Translations under genes and position numbers: made by a program | DNA from: Tilletia caries | Taxonomy: Eukaryota; Basidiomycota; Exobasidiomycetes; Tilletiales; Tilletiaceae | Length of the DNA stretch: 64,000 bases | Assembly (NCBI GenBank): GCA_032718865.1 | Contig: JALUTQ010000030.1 | Span: 992,001 to 1,056,000, forward strand | Direction: 5' to 3' | The notes under the pieces: generated by a model | The model's database searches: none | What the model was told of the DNA's origin: nothing | What the model saw: only the letters and a program-made list of their open reading frames with translations | Shown: positions 33,660 to 42,940 of the stretch, piece after piece | Layout of the letters: each line of letters begins with the position of its first letter | How positions within the stretch are numbered: position 1 is the first letter of the stretch

Positions 33660-34336
33660 CCTCCGCATCTCGGCCTTCCTCAGTCTGCCGGTGTCAGACG
33701 CGACGTTCGATGCTTTGGGTGTGTGGGAGAGAATCATCAGATGCGCGATTGCGAGGCCCTGAAGCAGTATCTCGACTCAGGAATACTGGTTAAGGACTTC
33801 AGAGGATACTATTGGATGGCAGGCGGTTCTCCCGTTCCACCGTACTCGGTCGAAGTCCGATTGGTCAAGGCACTTCGAGACCTCGGTCACGTTCCTCGGG
33901 CACAGGTGCCCTCCACGACCAACAGCATCATATACCCGCAGGTCAGCCTCATAGAGGTCGTAGGCTCTTCGTTCTCGGCACGTATCTCGGTCTACGGTGC
34001 GAATCGCAACAGCCAGCAGAGCTCGGAACGGCCGAAACCGTACAATCGACCATCGTCACCCTCGGGCCGCGCCGCACGCACCCGCTCGCAAGCCCACCAC
34101 TCTAGTCCGGCAGCGGCCCAAGGTCTTCCTCCAACACCTGCCTCCGCGTCGGCCCCAGCTCCCGGTGTTCCGCCTCCATCAGCTCCCTCGCAAGCGACGG
34201 CTTCTTGTTCTCAAGACTCGGTCACCCCTCAGGCTCCTCTCTTTGTTGTGGGAGACGCCGAGATGACGGAGGCTGACGGGGAGAAGAAGCGTCAAGCTCG
34301 ACGATACACCCTCACGAGCGACCTTAGTCGCAGCTT
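33660..34336 (+). pseudogene. Gag zinc-knuckle region of the broken gypsy element
   Basis: It resumes the frame interrupted by the hAT element (HLGLPQSAGVRRDVRC). The knuckle CFGCVGENHQMRDC is at about 33715-33756, followed by the LVKDFRGYYWMAGG pattern seen in fungal gypsy gag proteins and a Pro/Ala/Ser-rich linker. The frame is cut at DLSRSF by the full gypsy element, whose AGCTT duplication spans the break. Confidence 0.78.
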
Positions 34337-34736
34337 TGTGCTAGTATGGACTCTGCTCGGCTCTCCCTTTCTGATGCTGCGTTCTCATTCTCGTTCTCAC
34401 TCCTCTCTGCCATTCCGTTCCGTTCCGATCCGCTTCCGTTCCCAGTCCATATTCGATTCCACTCCTCGTCGATGACACGGAATCGTTGCGCAACGACTCG
34501 TCACTCCTTCACTCCCTCCTCGCTCTCCATCTTTCCGACGATCCCCAATAGTCACTCCCGCTCCAAACAAGCTGGCTCTAGGTATATAACGACTCGATGT
34601 ACTTTAGTACTTAGTAGTTCTCTCTGAATCCAGCAATCCTTCCCACAATCTTCTCTCGTATTTACTGGGGTTCCAATACCTCCTCAAGACTAGCTCCAGG
34701 TTAGTTCTTCTTTATTATCGACCCAGCTTCGATACA
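34337..34736 (+). repeat. Left LTR of the full gypsy element
   Basis: It starts TGTGCTAGTATGG and ends CTTCGATACA; 400 bases, the same as 40758-41157. It contains TATATAA near 34582, a possible promoter. Confidence 0.92.
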
Positions 34737-34749
34737 TGGTGATGAGAGC
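34737..34749 (+). promoter_or_regulatory. Primer-binding site of the full gypsy element
   Basis: TGGTGATGAGAGC follows the LTR without a gap; it would pair with a tRNA ending GCTCTCATCACCA. It differs from the primer site shared by the two other LTR elements in this window. Confidence 0.6.
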
Positions 34750-34820
34750 TCTTCACTGACTCACCGAAACACGGACGTCTGTGATCGAGTCCAGTTAATA
34801 CGCCCAACTCCAGCTACGCC

Positions 34821-36405
34821 ATGACCGCTCCCAAGGGCACCAAAGGAAAAGGCCCGGCCCAGTCCGACCCTCCTTCCATCTCGGCCGCCACGGGCCCACG
34901 GCTCAAGCACCTCTCACCGCTGCTATCCACCAGGCTCCTCACGAGCCCCGTCCTTCTACAAGCACCGCCATCCCCGAGGGAGGTTCTCTCCTCTCACGCC
35001 ACTCGAATCCGCCGCTGGGGACGAACCTCCTCCGGCCGCTCTCCCCTCTGCCGCGTCGCCAAACGACGCTGTGCTGATGATGCTGCTGGGCACCGTCAAT
35101 GACATCAGCCGCCGCCTCACTGGCTTGGAGAATCGATCGAGCCAAGACTCACCGGTCGCTTCTGCTGCTCGCCAGACTGCTGCCGCGCCGGAGGCATCGT
35201 TGCCACCCGTCACCCCGGTTCGTTCCATCAACCTCCCTCCTCACATGACCCCGGCCGTCATGTTCCCACACATGACGCCGGCGGAGCAAGATGGTCTGTC
35301 CTCGGGTCTGCGTAGCATGGGGATCCGGTTCGAAGACTTCGTCAACATGGTCCACGGTCGAGCATCAACGCCCCACCAAGACTCACCGTTGCTTGCCCGC
35401 TCTCGCTCGACGGCCTTCCCCACCTCGTCCAACGACTTGCCCCCTTCGACGTCGACCCGAGTTCCGTTGTGCCGACCCGAGTTTATCGGCAGGTTCCATG
35501 GTGATCCAACTCACCTGGAAAACTTCCTGAGTCGGGTTCGTGCTGTGGCGAGGTCGAACACCAACCCGGAGTGGGTCATGTCGGTCGTGCGTACGCTGCC
35601 AATCGTCATGGAGGACGATGCCGCTGTCTGGCATGCCGGTCTCACCGATGAGGAGGCCGCGAGCATGACGACGTTGACGGTCTGGCAAGACAAGCTCCGC
35701 GAGGCCTTCCCCGTCAACCGGTACGAGCAGCGCCGCAACGCTCGCAATCGGCAGTGGAACCCTGCGGATGAAGGCGCTTCAGCGTACTTCTTCTACAAGC
35801 TCCGTCTTCTCCGTGGTGCATACGGTCCCGACCAGAACGAGACGAACCTCACTCACGACATCTTGGACGGCCTCCCTCCCGAGTTCCGCGTTATGCTCCG
35901 TCTCCCTCGCCACAACGTCTCGCTCAACGACGTTCGGCAGGAGATCAGTGAGTGGGAACCTATGTGGAGAGAGCTCCATCGTCAGTCTCGCTCGTTGCCG
36001 TCGTCATCCACGGCACGTACCTCTGGTGAATCACCCCCGGGTCGAGACAGTCGCCTGTTCCCGGCCTCGACGTCGTACGCGGTCGCTCCCAGCACCGTCA
36101 CGGCACCTGCTGCTGGACCTCGACCGACTGGCGCCTACGTTCCGTTGGCGGTTTCGTACGATCCTGGCCGCATCATTCCGGCCACGGCAACCCAGCCTCG
36201 GAAGTACCGTCGCCCCGACAACAACAAGGTCATCGACCTTGACCGAGCTTGCGACCGGTGTGGAGAACTCCACTTCAACTTCGAGCACAACCATCTGCAG
36301 GTCAAGGCGCAAGCTCGTGTTGTCAATGCTGAGGACGACTACCCTGAGGCCGAGGACGAGACGGCTGAGGACTCACAGTCTTTTGGGGAGTCCGTAATGA
36401 CGTAA
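34821..36405 (+). CDS. Gypsy gag polyprotein (frame change near its start)
   Basis: The first ATG (34821) starts a Lys/Pro-rich leader. The main capsid frame is offset from it and open by about 34990 (from ESAAGDEPPPAAL), continuing to 36405, so a frame change lies between. The capsid domain reads CRPEFIGRFHGDPTHLENFL, TLTVWQDKLREAFPVNRYEQ and LTHDILDGLPPEFRVML. A poor zinc-knuckle-like CDRCGELHFNFEH is near the C-terminus. Pol overlaps the gag end in the -1 frame; TTTTGGG near 36380 is a possible slip site, but this is only a guess. Confidence 0.75.
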
Positions 36406-36500
36406 AACTATCGGCGGATGCTCCCTCCCAGGCACCGCCTCCACCACCCCTCCCTCCCGAGGTACCACACTCGCCTCCTCCGCCAACGAAGGTCGCATCT

Positions 36501-39500
36501 GTGGGCGGGAAGGAAATCACTGCTGATTCAGCGCTGGCACCGCTGAAAGAGGAGGACCAGATCCCTCCTATCCCCACCGACCCGGCCACCAGTCTTTATC
36601 TCGATCGCCGGCCTCACTTCTTCCACATGAAGAAGGTATCGGTTGACAAGGGTTCCAAACCTCTTGCATCCGAGACGATCCGACACGGCAGGGTCGAGGA
36701 GCTCCCCACGTCCACTGCTACTGAGACGGGCTCCGGATACAAGCGTCATGTACCTCTCACCTTGAAGCTTCGATTGAATGACACAACCGCATCCCCTCTC
36801 TCTTCTCTGCTTGATACCGGCGCCTCGTTGTCGATCATCGATGCTAAGTTGTTGGAGAAGCTTGGTGGTCAGTCACAAGGCGACGGCATGATGGTACACG
36901 GCCTCGGGAACATGCGCACCTTGGGATGGACGACGATTACGTTCTTCATCGAGGCCCGCGACCCTCAAGGTCACGCTCTTCACCTTGAATGCCGGCAGGA
37001 ATTCCACGTCCTCCCCTCATTCTCCCCGGGTCTCTGCCTCGGCCTCGACTTCATCACCACTCATGATGTCGTCTTGATGTCTTCCAAGGGCAAGGCTTCC
37101 GTTGGTCGCTTCATCTTCTCCATCACAGAAGAAGTCTCGGGACCATACTCGTCGAAGCCCGAGATCCACGCGGCTGACGACGTTGAGTTGCCGGCCAACA
37201 TGTACACCTGGGTGCCGGTCTACGCGGGCTGTCTTGCTCCCGGCGTCGATTACACTGTTCACCCGCGGATGTCGGTCAGCGAAGATGACACCGTCCAATT
37301 GGCCGGCCCTACTGGGTATCTTACTCACCGGTCTCGGCATCACATCCTGCTCGGAAACTTCGGTACCTCTGCGTACTTGCTGCAGAAGGGAACCATCGTT
37401 GCCGATGCGTTGAGCGCTCGCCTCGGTGATATGGTCAAGGACGGTGGGGATGCCTTCGTGTTGGGCCCGGCTGTTGTGTCGTCTCCGTCGCCTCGGGTCT
37501 TCACATCGTCGTCTATGGCTGAGCCGGTGAACCCGTTCGAGGACGATGCTGACGACCTTGCCTGCTCCTCTCTTGCTAGAGACGCGGAGACTGTCTTGGT
37601 CGATGGTCATTTCCGCGTCGGCGTCGATGAGTCCGGTTCGCCCCCGTCTCAGGTTGTTGCGGTGCTGAGGGGGCATACCGATGCCTTCGCTTTGGATGGT
37701 CGCCCGGGGCGAATCCAGAACGGAGAGGAGATGGGCATTGAGTTGGTACCGGGAGCGGAGTTGCGTCCCGAGGCTCCTCGTCGGGCGAGTCCGGAGAAGC
37801 GTCAGGCGATGGACGCGGCTATTGACCAGTTGCTTGAATGGGACGTCATTGAGCCCTCCAATAGCCCCGTCTCCTTTCCGGTCTTGATGGTCCGCCAACG
37901 CGAAAAGTGGCGTTTCTGCGTCGATTATCGACAGCTGAACACCGCCACTGTCTCCGACCGGTACCCGCTTCCAACGATCGACTCGATTTTCCAGACGCTG
38001 GTGGGAAAAAAAGGGGTTTTCAGTTCCTTGGACGCGATCCGGGGGTACCATCAGATGGGAGTAAAGGAGACTGACCGTTGGAAGACGGCTTTTGTCTGCC
38101 ACCGAGGACTTTTCCAATATCGTACCGTCCCGTTCGGCCTCAAGAACGCGCCCAGCGTTTTACAACGGCTGATGGATCGTATTCTTGGATCCCTCCGTTG
38201 GCAACAGGCGATAGTCTATATCGATGACATCGTCGTTGCCACGACCACCCTCGACGAACACACCCAGGCTTTGGACACCCTCTTGCGTCGAGCTTCACTC
38301 GCGGGTCTGAAGTTCAGCCCCAGCAAGTGTACCTTCGCTGTGCCATCGTTGGTCCTTCTCGGACGAAAGGTGTCAGGTGCTGGGGTCTCGGTCTGGCAGG
38401 AACGAGCGAAGGCGGTCAGTGATCTCTCCCGGCCCACTACGCTACGAGAGTTGTACCACGTACTTGGGCTTTTCGGCTATTATCGCGCCTTTATCGACCA
38501 GTATGCCGCCATCGCCGCCCCCTTGACGTCGCTGACCAAAGGATGGCGGTACGAGGCCGATGCGACCGGTCGATATCGATTGATCAATGTCGAAGGGAAG
38601 TCCGTCGCTGCCGAACGCGTTGTGATTGCTTGGGGAGAGGACCAGCAACACAGTTTCGACTCGTTGAAGAAGGCGATCGCCAATCCTCCTGTGCTCGCGC
38701 ACCCGGATTCGACGCGCCCCTTCGTCTTGTATGTCGACGCCAGCAAGGATGCCTTTGCGACGGTCCTTCACCAGGTGTCTGACGAGCCCTCGGTGCCGCA
38801 GCCCCAATCTTTCACGGCCGCGGCCTTCCACCCCGCTCCGATTTCCTTGCTTCCTCCAACGGTAGCTCGTGAACGATGGGCGGCGTGGTTGCGCTCGGAT
38901 CGGTTCTTCGCCCCTCTGATCCATCGGCTCGAGAAGGATGGCACCGATGACGTTTGGGCGTTGCGCGAGGGTTTGCTGGTTCACCGACTGGATGACCGTC
39001 TGGCTTTGCCTGAAGCCGCAATTCCGTCAGTTATGAAGTCAGAACATGATGGACGGGGACACTTCGGTTTCCTCAAGACTTACCTTTCGGTGTCCCGCAA
39101 CTATTGGCGACCCGGGCTGTCGGTCGCGGTCCGTTCGTGGGTGAAGCATTGTGCTGTATGCCTCCACACCAAGCGGACGCCGAAGGTCGGAGAACTGGAT
39201 GTCGATCATGACCCGCAGTTCCCGTTCGAGTGGATCAGCATTGACCTGCTCCTCGGTCTGCCAAAGACCAGGTCCGGAAACGATGCCGTCCTCGTCATGT
39301 TGGACGTCTTCTCCCGCATGGTTCTGCTGCACCCCTGTCCTAGTACCGTCACGGCCGAGGGCATTGCTGCCATCGTGAGCGACCGTATCCTGCGGCTCGG
39401 ATGGCGCCCTCGTCGCTTCGTCTCGGACTCGGAGGCTCGCGTCTCGGGCTCCGTGATGGCATCATTGGCCCAGTCCCTGAATGCTGATCTCGCTCCGTCC

Positions 39501-40721
39501 CCGCCGCATCACCAACAGGCCAACTCTGTTGAACGCGCGATTCAGACGGTTCAGCATGTCTTACAGTCCATGGGCACAGCAGGTCACACTCACTGGGATC
39601 GCCGTCTCTTTCCGACTGTCGAGCTAGCCATCAACTCCACGCCGTCGATGGTCTCGGGTTTCCGGCCCTTCGACCTCGTCTTCGTGTGTCATCCTGACGC
39701 GGCCCATGTCGTCTTCGACGCGGCCGAGCATGATGGCGTGTCCTCCTTTGACGAACGCCTTGTCGCTGCCGAGGAGCGCCTTCATGATGCGCGCGTGGCC
39801 ATCGATGCCGCTCGTCGGGACCAGAAGCGTCGGTATGACCGTCGTCGGCGCGAGTTGCCCCAGTTGCGTGAAGGGGACTTGGTCTTCGTTCGCTTAGTCG
39901 ATCGGCCAATGCCGGGCCTGATCCGCAGCAAGCTCGATGCGCGCAAGGCCGGTCCCTATCCCGTCCGGACTGTGCTATCGCCGCACCGAGTTGTGCTGGA
40001 GCTTCCTGCGGACGCGAGCGTGGGACCGGAGTTCAGCGTTGAGCAACTAGATCTGGTGCCTCGCTCCCCTGATCCGTTTGCCACTCACCGGCTCGGTTCT
40101 GGATCTCTCGGTCCCATGGCGGATGACCAGGACGAACGTCTTGATGCGGTTCTGGATGAGGAACAGAGCGACAGGGACGCGTCAGCTTCCGATGATCTGC
40201 TTCTGGGCGCGGCCGACGGAACTCACCTGGCCGAGGATGTCGTCCTTCCTCCTCGAGCTCGACGGCCCCCTAACGCGTTGCGTCAGTTTGACGTGGGAAC
40301 GATCACGGTTGTCAACACCGAGGGGCTGCAAGAGGCGCTCCGGGGTCCTATCTTTCGGCGGCGAACGCTGGAGATAGATGGCGTCAGTATCGAGCTCCGT
40401 GAACGGCCGGTAGCTTTCATCTCTCGACTCACCTCGCCTGCCGAGAAGAAGATGGTTGCCGCAGAGCTCGAGCTCTGTTGTCTTGCGTGGGCGTTCTCCC
40501 GCTTCGCGCACCTGCTGGAGGGCGCGCAAGTTACCGTCGTTACCGACCATGCGCCTTTGGGCCCGATGTTGTCGTCGACGTCAGCCATCCCTTACGGGCC
40601 GACGATTAGCCGCTGCCGTGCGTTCGTGATGCCTCACGTCTCCAACATGCGCTTCGTCCATCGCGCCGGCCACACGCACACGAACGTCGATGCACTTTCA
40701 CGCCTTCCACCTCCGACTTGA
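36501..40721 (+). CDS. Gypsy pol: protease, RT, integrase, with RNase H split in two
   Basis: 1,406 codons without a break; the frame is open upstream to the gag end, so it is probably made as a gag-pol fusion. Protease LLDTGASLSIID near residue 103; RT VDYRQLNTATVSDRYPLP near 473 and catalytic YIDDIVV near 572. The first RNase H strand, FVLYVDASKDAFATVLHQ, is near 740, but the next normal RNase H blocks are missing there. Integrase follows: HDGRGHFGFL...CAVCLHTKR zinc finger (849-890), ISIDLLLGL (about 912), Glu in ANSVERAIQ (about 1008). After the integrase C-terminus come PVAFISRLTSPAEKKMV (about 1302), VVTDHAPLG (about 1348) and VDALSRLPP at the end: the missing RNase H part. Confidence 0.9.
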   Translation: MGGKEITADSALAPLKEEDQIPPIPTDPATSLYLDRRPHFFHMKKVSVDKGSKPLASETIRHGRVEELPTSTATETGSGYKRHVPLTLKLRLNDTTASPLSSLLDTGASLSIIDAKLLEKLGGQSQGDGMMVHGLGNMRTLGWTTITFFIEARDPQGHALHLECRQEFHVLPSFSPGLCLGLDFITTHDVVLMSSKGKASVGRFIFSITEEVSGPYSSKPEIHAADDVELPANMYTWVPVYAGCLAPGVDYTVHPRMSVSEDDTVQLAGPTGYLTHRSRHHILLGNFGTSAYLLQKGTIVADALSARLGDMVKDGGDAFVLGPAVVSSPSPRVFTSSSMAEPVNPFEDDADDLACSSLARDAETVLVDGHFRVGVDESGSPPSQVVAVLRGHTDAFALDGRPGRIQNGEEMGIELVPGAELRPEAPRRASPEKRQAMDAAIDQLLEWDVIEPSNSPVSFPVLMVRQREKWRFCVDYRQLNTATVSDRYPLPTIDSIFQTLVGKKGVFSSLDAIRGYHQMGVKETDRWKTAFVCHRGLFQYRTVPFGLKNAPSVLQRLMDRILGSLRWQQAIVYIDDIVVATTTLDEHTQALDTLLRRASLAGLKFSPSKCTFAVPSLVLLGRKVSGAGVSVWQERAKAVSDLSRPTTLRELYHVLGLFGYYRAFIDQYAAIAAPLTSLTKGWRYEADATGRYRLINVEGKSVAAERVVIAWGEDQQHSFDSLKKAIANPPVLAHPDSTRPFVLYVDASKDAFATVLHQVSDEPSVPQPQSFTAAAFHPAPISLLPPTVARERWAAWLRSDRFFAPLIHRLEKDGTDDVWALREGLLVHRLDDRLALPEAAIPSVMKSEHDGRGHFGFLKTYLSVSRNYWRPGLSVAVRSWVKHCAVCLHTKRTPKVGELDVDHDPQFPFEWISIDLLLGLPKTRSGNDAVLVMLDVFSRMVLLHPCPSTVTAEGIAAIVSDRILRLGWRPRRFVSDSEARVSGSVMASLAQSLNADLAPSPPHHQQANSVERAIQTVQHVLQSMGTAGHTHWDRRLFPTVELAINSTPSMVSGFRPFDLVFVCHPDAAHVVFDAAEHDGVSSFDERLVAAEERLHDARVAIDAARRDQKRRYDRRRRELPQLREGDLVFVRLVDRPMPGLIRSKLDARKAGPYPVRTVLSPHRVVLELPADASVGPEFSVEQLDLVPRSPDPFATHRLGSGSLGPMADDQDERLDAVLDEEQSDRDASASDDLLLGAADGTHLAEDVVLPPRARRPPNALRQFDVGTITVVNTEGLQEALRGPIFRRRTLEIDGVSIELRERPVAFISRLTSPAEKKMVAAELELCCLAWAFSRFAHLLEGAQVTVVTDHAPLGPMLSSTSAIPYGPTISRCRAFVMPHVSNMRFVHRAGHTHTNVDALSRLPPPT

Positions 40722-40746
40722 CTGGTCCGGGACGCCCAGCCTGCTT

Positions 40747-40757
40747 GGGGGGGGGGA
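40747..40757 (+). promoter_or_regulatory. Polypurine tract of the full gypsy element
   Basis: A run of ten G and one A directly precedes the right LTR, as expected for the plus-strand primer site. Confidence 0.75.
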
Positions 40758-41157
40758 TGTGCTAGTATGGACTCTGCTCGGCTCTCCCTTTCTGATGCTG
40801 CGTTCTCATTCTCGTTCTCACTCCTCTCTGCCATTCCGTTCCGTTCCGATCCGCTTCCGTTCCCAGTCCATATTCGATTCCACTCCTCGTCGATGACACG
40901 GAATCGTTGCGCAACGACTCGTCACTCCTTCACTCCCTCCTCGCTCTCCATCTTTCCGACGATCCCCAATAGTCACTCCCGCTCCAAACAAGCTGGCTCT
41001 AGGTATATAACGACTCGATGTACTTTAGTACTTAGTAGTTCTCTCTGAATCCAGCAATCCTTCCCACAATCTTCTCTCGTATTTACTGGGGTTCCAATAC
41101 CTCCTCAAGACTAGCTCCAGGTTAGTTCTTCTTTATTATCGACCCAGCTTCGATACA
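40758..41157 (+). repeat. Right LTR of the full gypsy element
   Basis: 400 bases, matching the left LTR; followed by AGCTT. Confidence 0.92.
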
Positions 41158-41640
41158 AGCTTCCCCATCAAGGATACGCTGCAGAAGATCATTGACAACC
41201 CTGTCACGATCTCGACCGGAGAACTACTGGCGCAGCCAGAGGTTCAAAAGTTGCTCGGTCCGATGTTGCAGCGCCACAGGAGTTACGAGACGAACGCAAT
41301 GGATGTTGGACCCGACTTCGTCGATGTGGCGTTGTTGGAACCGAAACTTGGTCGTGTTCTGTTCACTTGCGGTGTCGGGAAGGTTCAGGTTCGCATTGGC
41401 GGCGTCAACGTCACCGCGCTGCTCGATCCAGGGTCAGAGATTAACGTGATCAACCGATCTATCTGCGATCGCCTTCGTCTCCCCATGACTCCTTTCGAAG
41501 GCACCATGAGGCTCGCCGACGGTCAAATCTCGCCCATGAATTACCGCTGCTGCAGCATCGAGATCAAAGTGGGTGGTATCCGGTCGCGCGCTCACCTTTA
41601 CGTCGTGGAGGGACCCTCGTACGAGCTCGCCAAACAGCCG
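41158..41640 (+). pseudogene. Aspartic-protease region of the broken gypsy element
   Basis: It continues the frame cut at 34336 (SFPIKDTLQKIIDNP). A retroviral-type protease core follows: VTALLDPGSEINVINRSI (Asp with PGS in place of TGA) and a second strand near IRSRAHLYVVEGPSYEL. The sequence leaves the gypsy pattern after PSYEL, where LLGRPW would be expected, and enters DIRS-type sequence. No RT or integrase of this element is found further right. Confidence 0.72.
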
Positions 41641-42130
41641 CTCCAACCTCATCGCCTCGCTGGCGAACATGGACAAGGTACCGGGGGATGACACCAGCAT
41701 ACAGACCGATCTCGAACAAGAACGACAACGAAGCGGTAACCCCTCGACTCTTGGCTCGTCTCGCGTCGAAGCTGGTTCGTCCTCGCAGTCCAGCGCTCAC
41801 CCTCATCCTTCAGGAGCCTCGACGACAAGCCATGGGAGAGGCGCTCCTCCTCATGCGTCCCATCATGCTCCCCCGCTGCCTCGTCTAGCCTCGCAACCTC
41901 TGGTAATTCAAAGACCTGTCGGCTACTCGAAGTCGGCCATACTCGACAATTCTATCCTGCTTCCGAGTCCGGCTGTCGTCACCAAGATGACTTCGTCGCA
42001 GTTGGTGCCGCTCTGACATTTTACGAAGGAGGGCATCGCGGCGGGCTTCACCAAGTACTCGTCCCAAACCGATACAAGCAAGCGACTGCTCGAGAACCTC
42101 GGTGCGGACATTCCTCTCGCCAAGGAACGT

Positions 42131-42940
42131 ATGGATGACGAGCAGCTCAACTATGAGCAGTTCTCACGCGCCACCGACAACCAGATCGATATCCTCAAAG
42201 ATCTGGCGAAGGCCGAGGTCGACCCCATCAAGGGACAACTACTTCAAGAGGAGGCCGACATATGGGAGTTGGCGTATCTTCGCTGTGCCAAGGACGACAG
42301 AACGAAGCGTCGATGGCCAATGATGGCGAAGTACGTTGCGCTGATGCGACACAACTGGTATACAACTCCAGCCGGCGAGCGACGATTCGACCCCTCGAAG
42401 TGGCAGGATCCCATCTGGGAACACGTCATGATTCTCAAGGAGTCAGGCGCCTTCACCGAGCAGCCTTCAACGGTGATGCAGCACCAAGCCTCATTCTCCT
42501 CGCATGCGCACTTGTCGACCTCCCACACGCAACAGGCCTCGAGCTCGAAGCAGAAGCAGCCGACTCGACAGCAGCAGCAGCCCTTTCCAGCCAGCTCCTC
42601 GGCAGAGACCCGCAGCTACCAGGGAGCGTCAGTTTGCATCATGTGTGGGAAGGGGGCCTCACCCGGCCACAACTTCATCTCCTGCCGGGCTACCCCACCC
42701 GGTCGATCAACCTGCTTTGCCTATCGGAACGATCTCGGTCATCTCTTCCGAGCATTCGACCAAGCTTCGCTCTGCATGTGCTTCAACCGAGGCATCTGCC
42801 CCCGCGCCGAGACAGGAGAGTCCTGTTGGGTGCACGAATGCTCGCTTTGCGGTTCCCGAGCACATGGAGCGCAGCAGTGCCAACTTGCTGCTCCAGCTCC
42901 GACCCGACCTAGCGGGCAAGGGGCAACCCCTCAGCTCTGA
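42131..42940 (+). CDS. DIRS copy A gag-like zinc-finger protein
   Basis: The helical N-terminal part (DDEQLNYEQFSRATDNQIDI, WPMMAKYVALMRHNWYTTPA) ends in a Ser/Gln-rich linker and a Cys/His cluster: CIMCGKGASPGHNFISC, then CMCFNRGICPRAETGESC and HECSLCGSRAHGAQQC. The same arrangement is in copy B. It probably binds the element RNA. Coding may begin upstream at about 42010, since a related frame is open there. The 3' part overlaps the RT frame. Confidence 0.65.
   Translation: MDDEQLNYEQFSRATDNQIDILKDLAKAEVDPIKGQLLQEEADIWELAYLRCAKDDRTKRRWPMMAKYVALMRHNWYTTPAGERRFDPSKWQDPIWEHVMILKESGAFTEQPSTVMQHQASFSSHAHLSTSHTQQASSSKQKQPTRQQQQPFPASSSAETRSYQGASVCIMCGKGASPGHNFISCRATPPGRSTCFAYRNDLGHLFRAFDQASLCMCFNRGICPRAETGESCWVHECSLCGSRAHGAQQCQLAAPAPTRPSGQGATPQL

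Larger units (their letters stand above)
34337..41157 (+). mobile_element. Full-length gypsy (Ty3-type) LTR retrotransposon
   Basis: 6,821 bases, with 400-base LTRs at both ends that look identical, flanked by AGCTT (34332-34336 and 41158-41162). It has a primer-binding-like site directly after the left LTR, gag, a 1,406-codon pol, and a G-rich polypurine tract before the right LTR. It lies inside the protease/gag linker of an older gypsy element. The matching LTRs and open pol argue for recent transposition. Confidence 0.93.

Noticed and set aside
34337..34736. Open frame of 93 codons present in both gypsy LTRs as a small gene
   Set aside because: It is within the LTR, has no domain and appears twice only because the LTR does.
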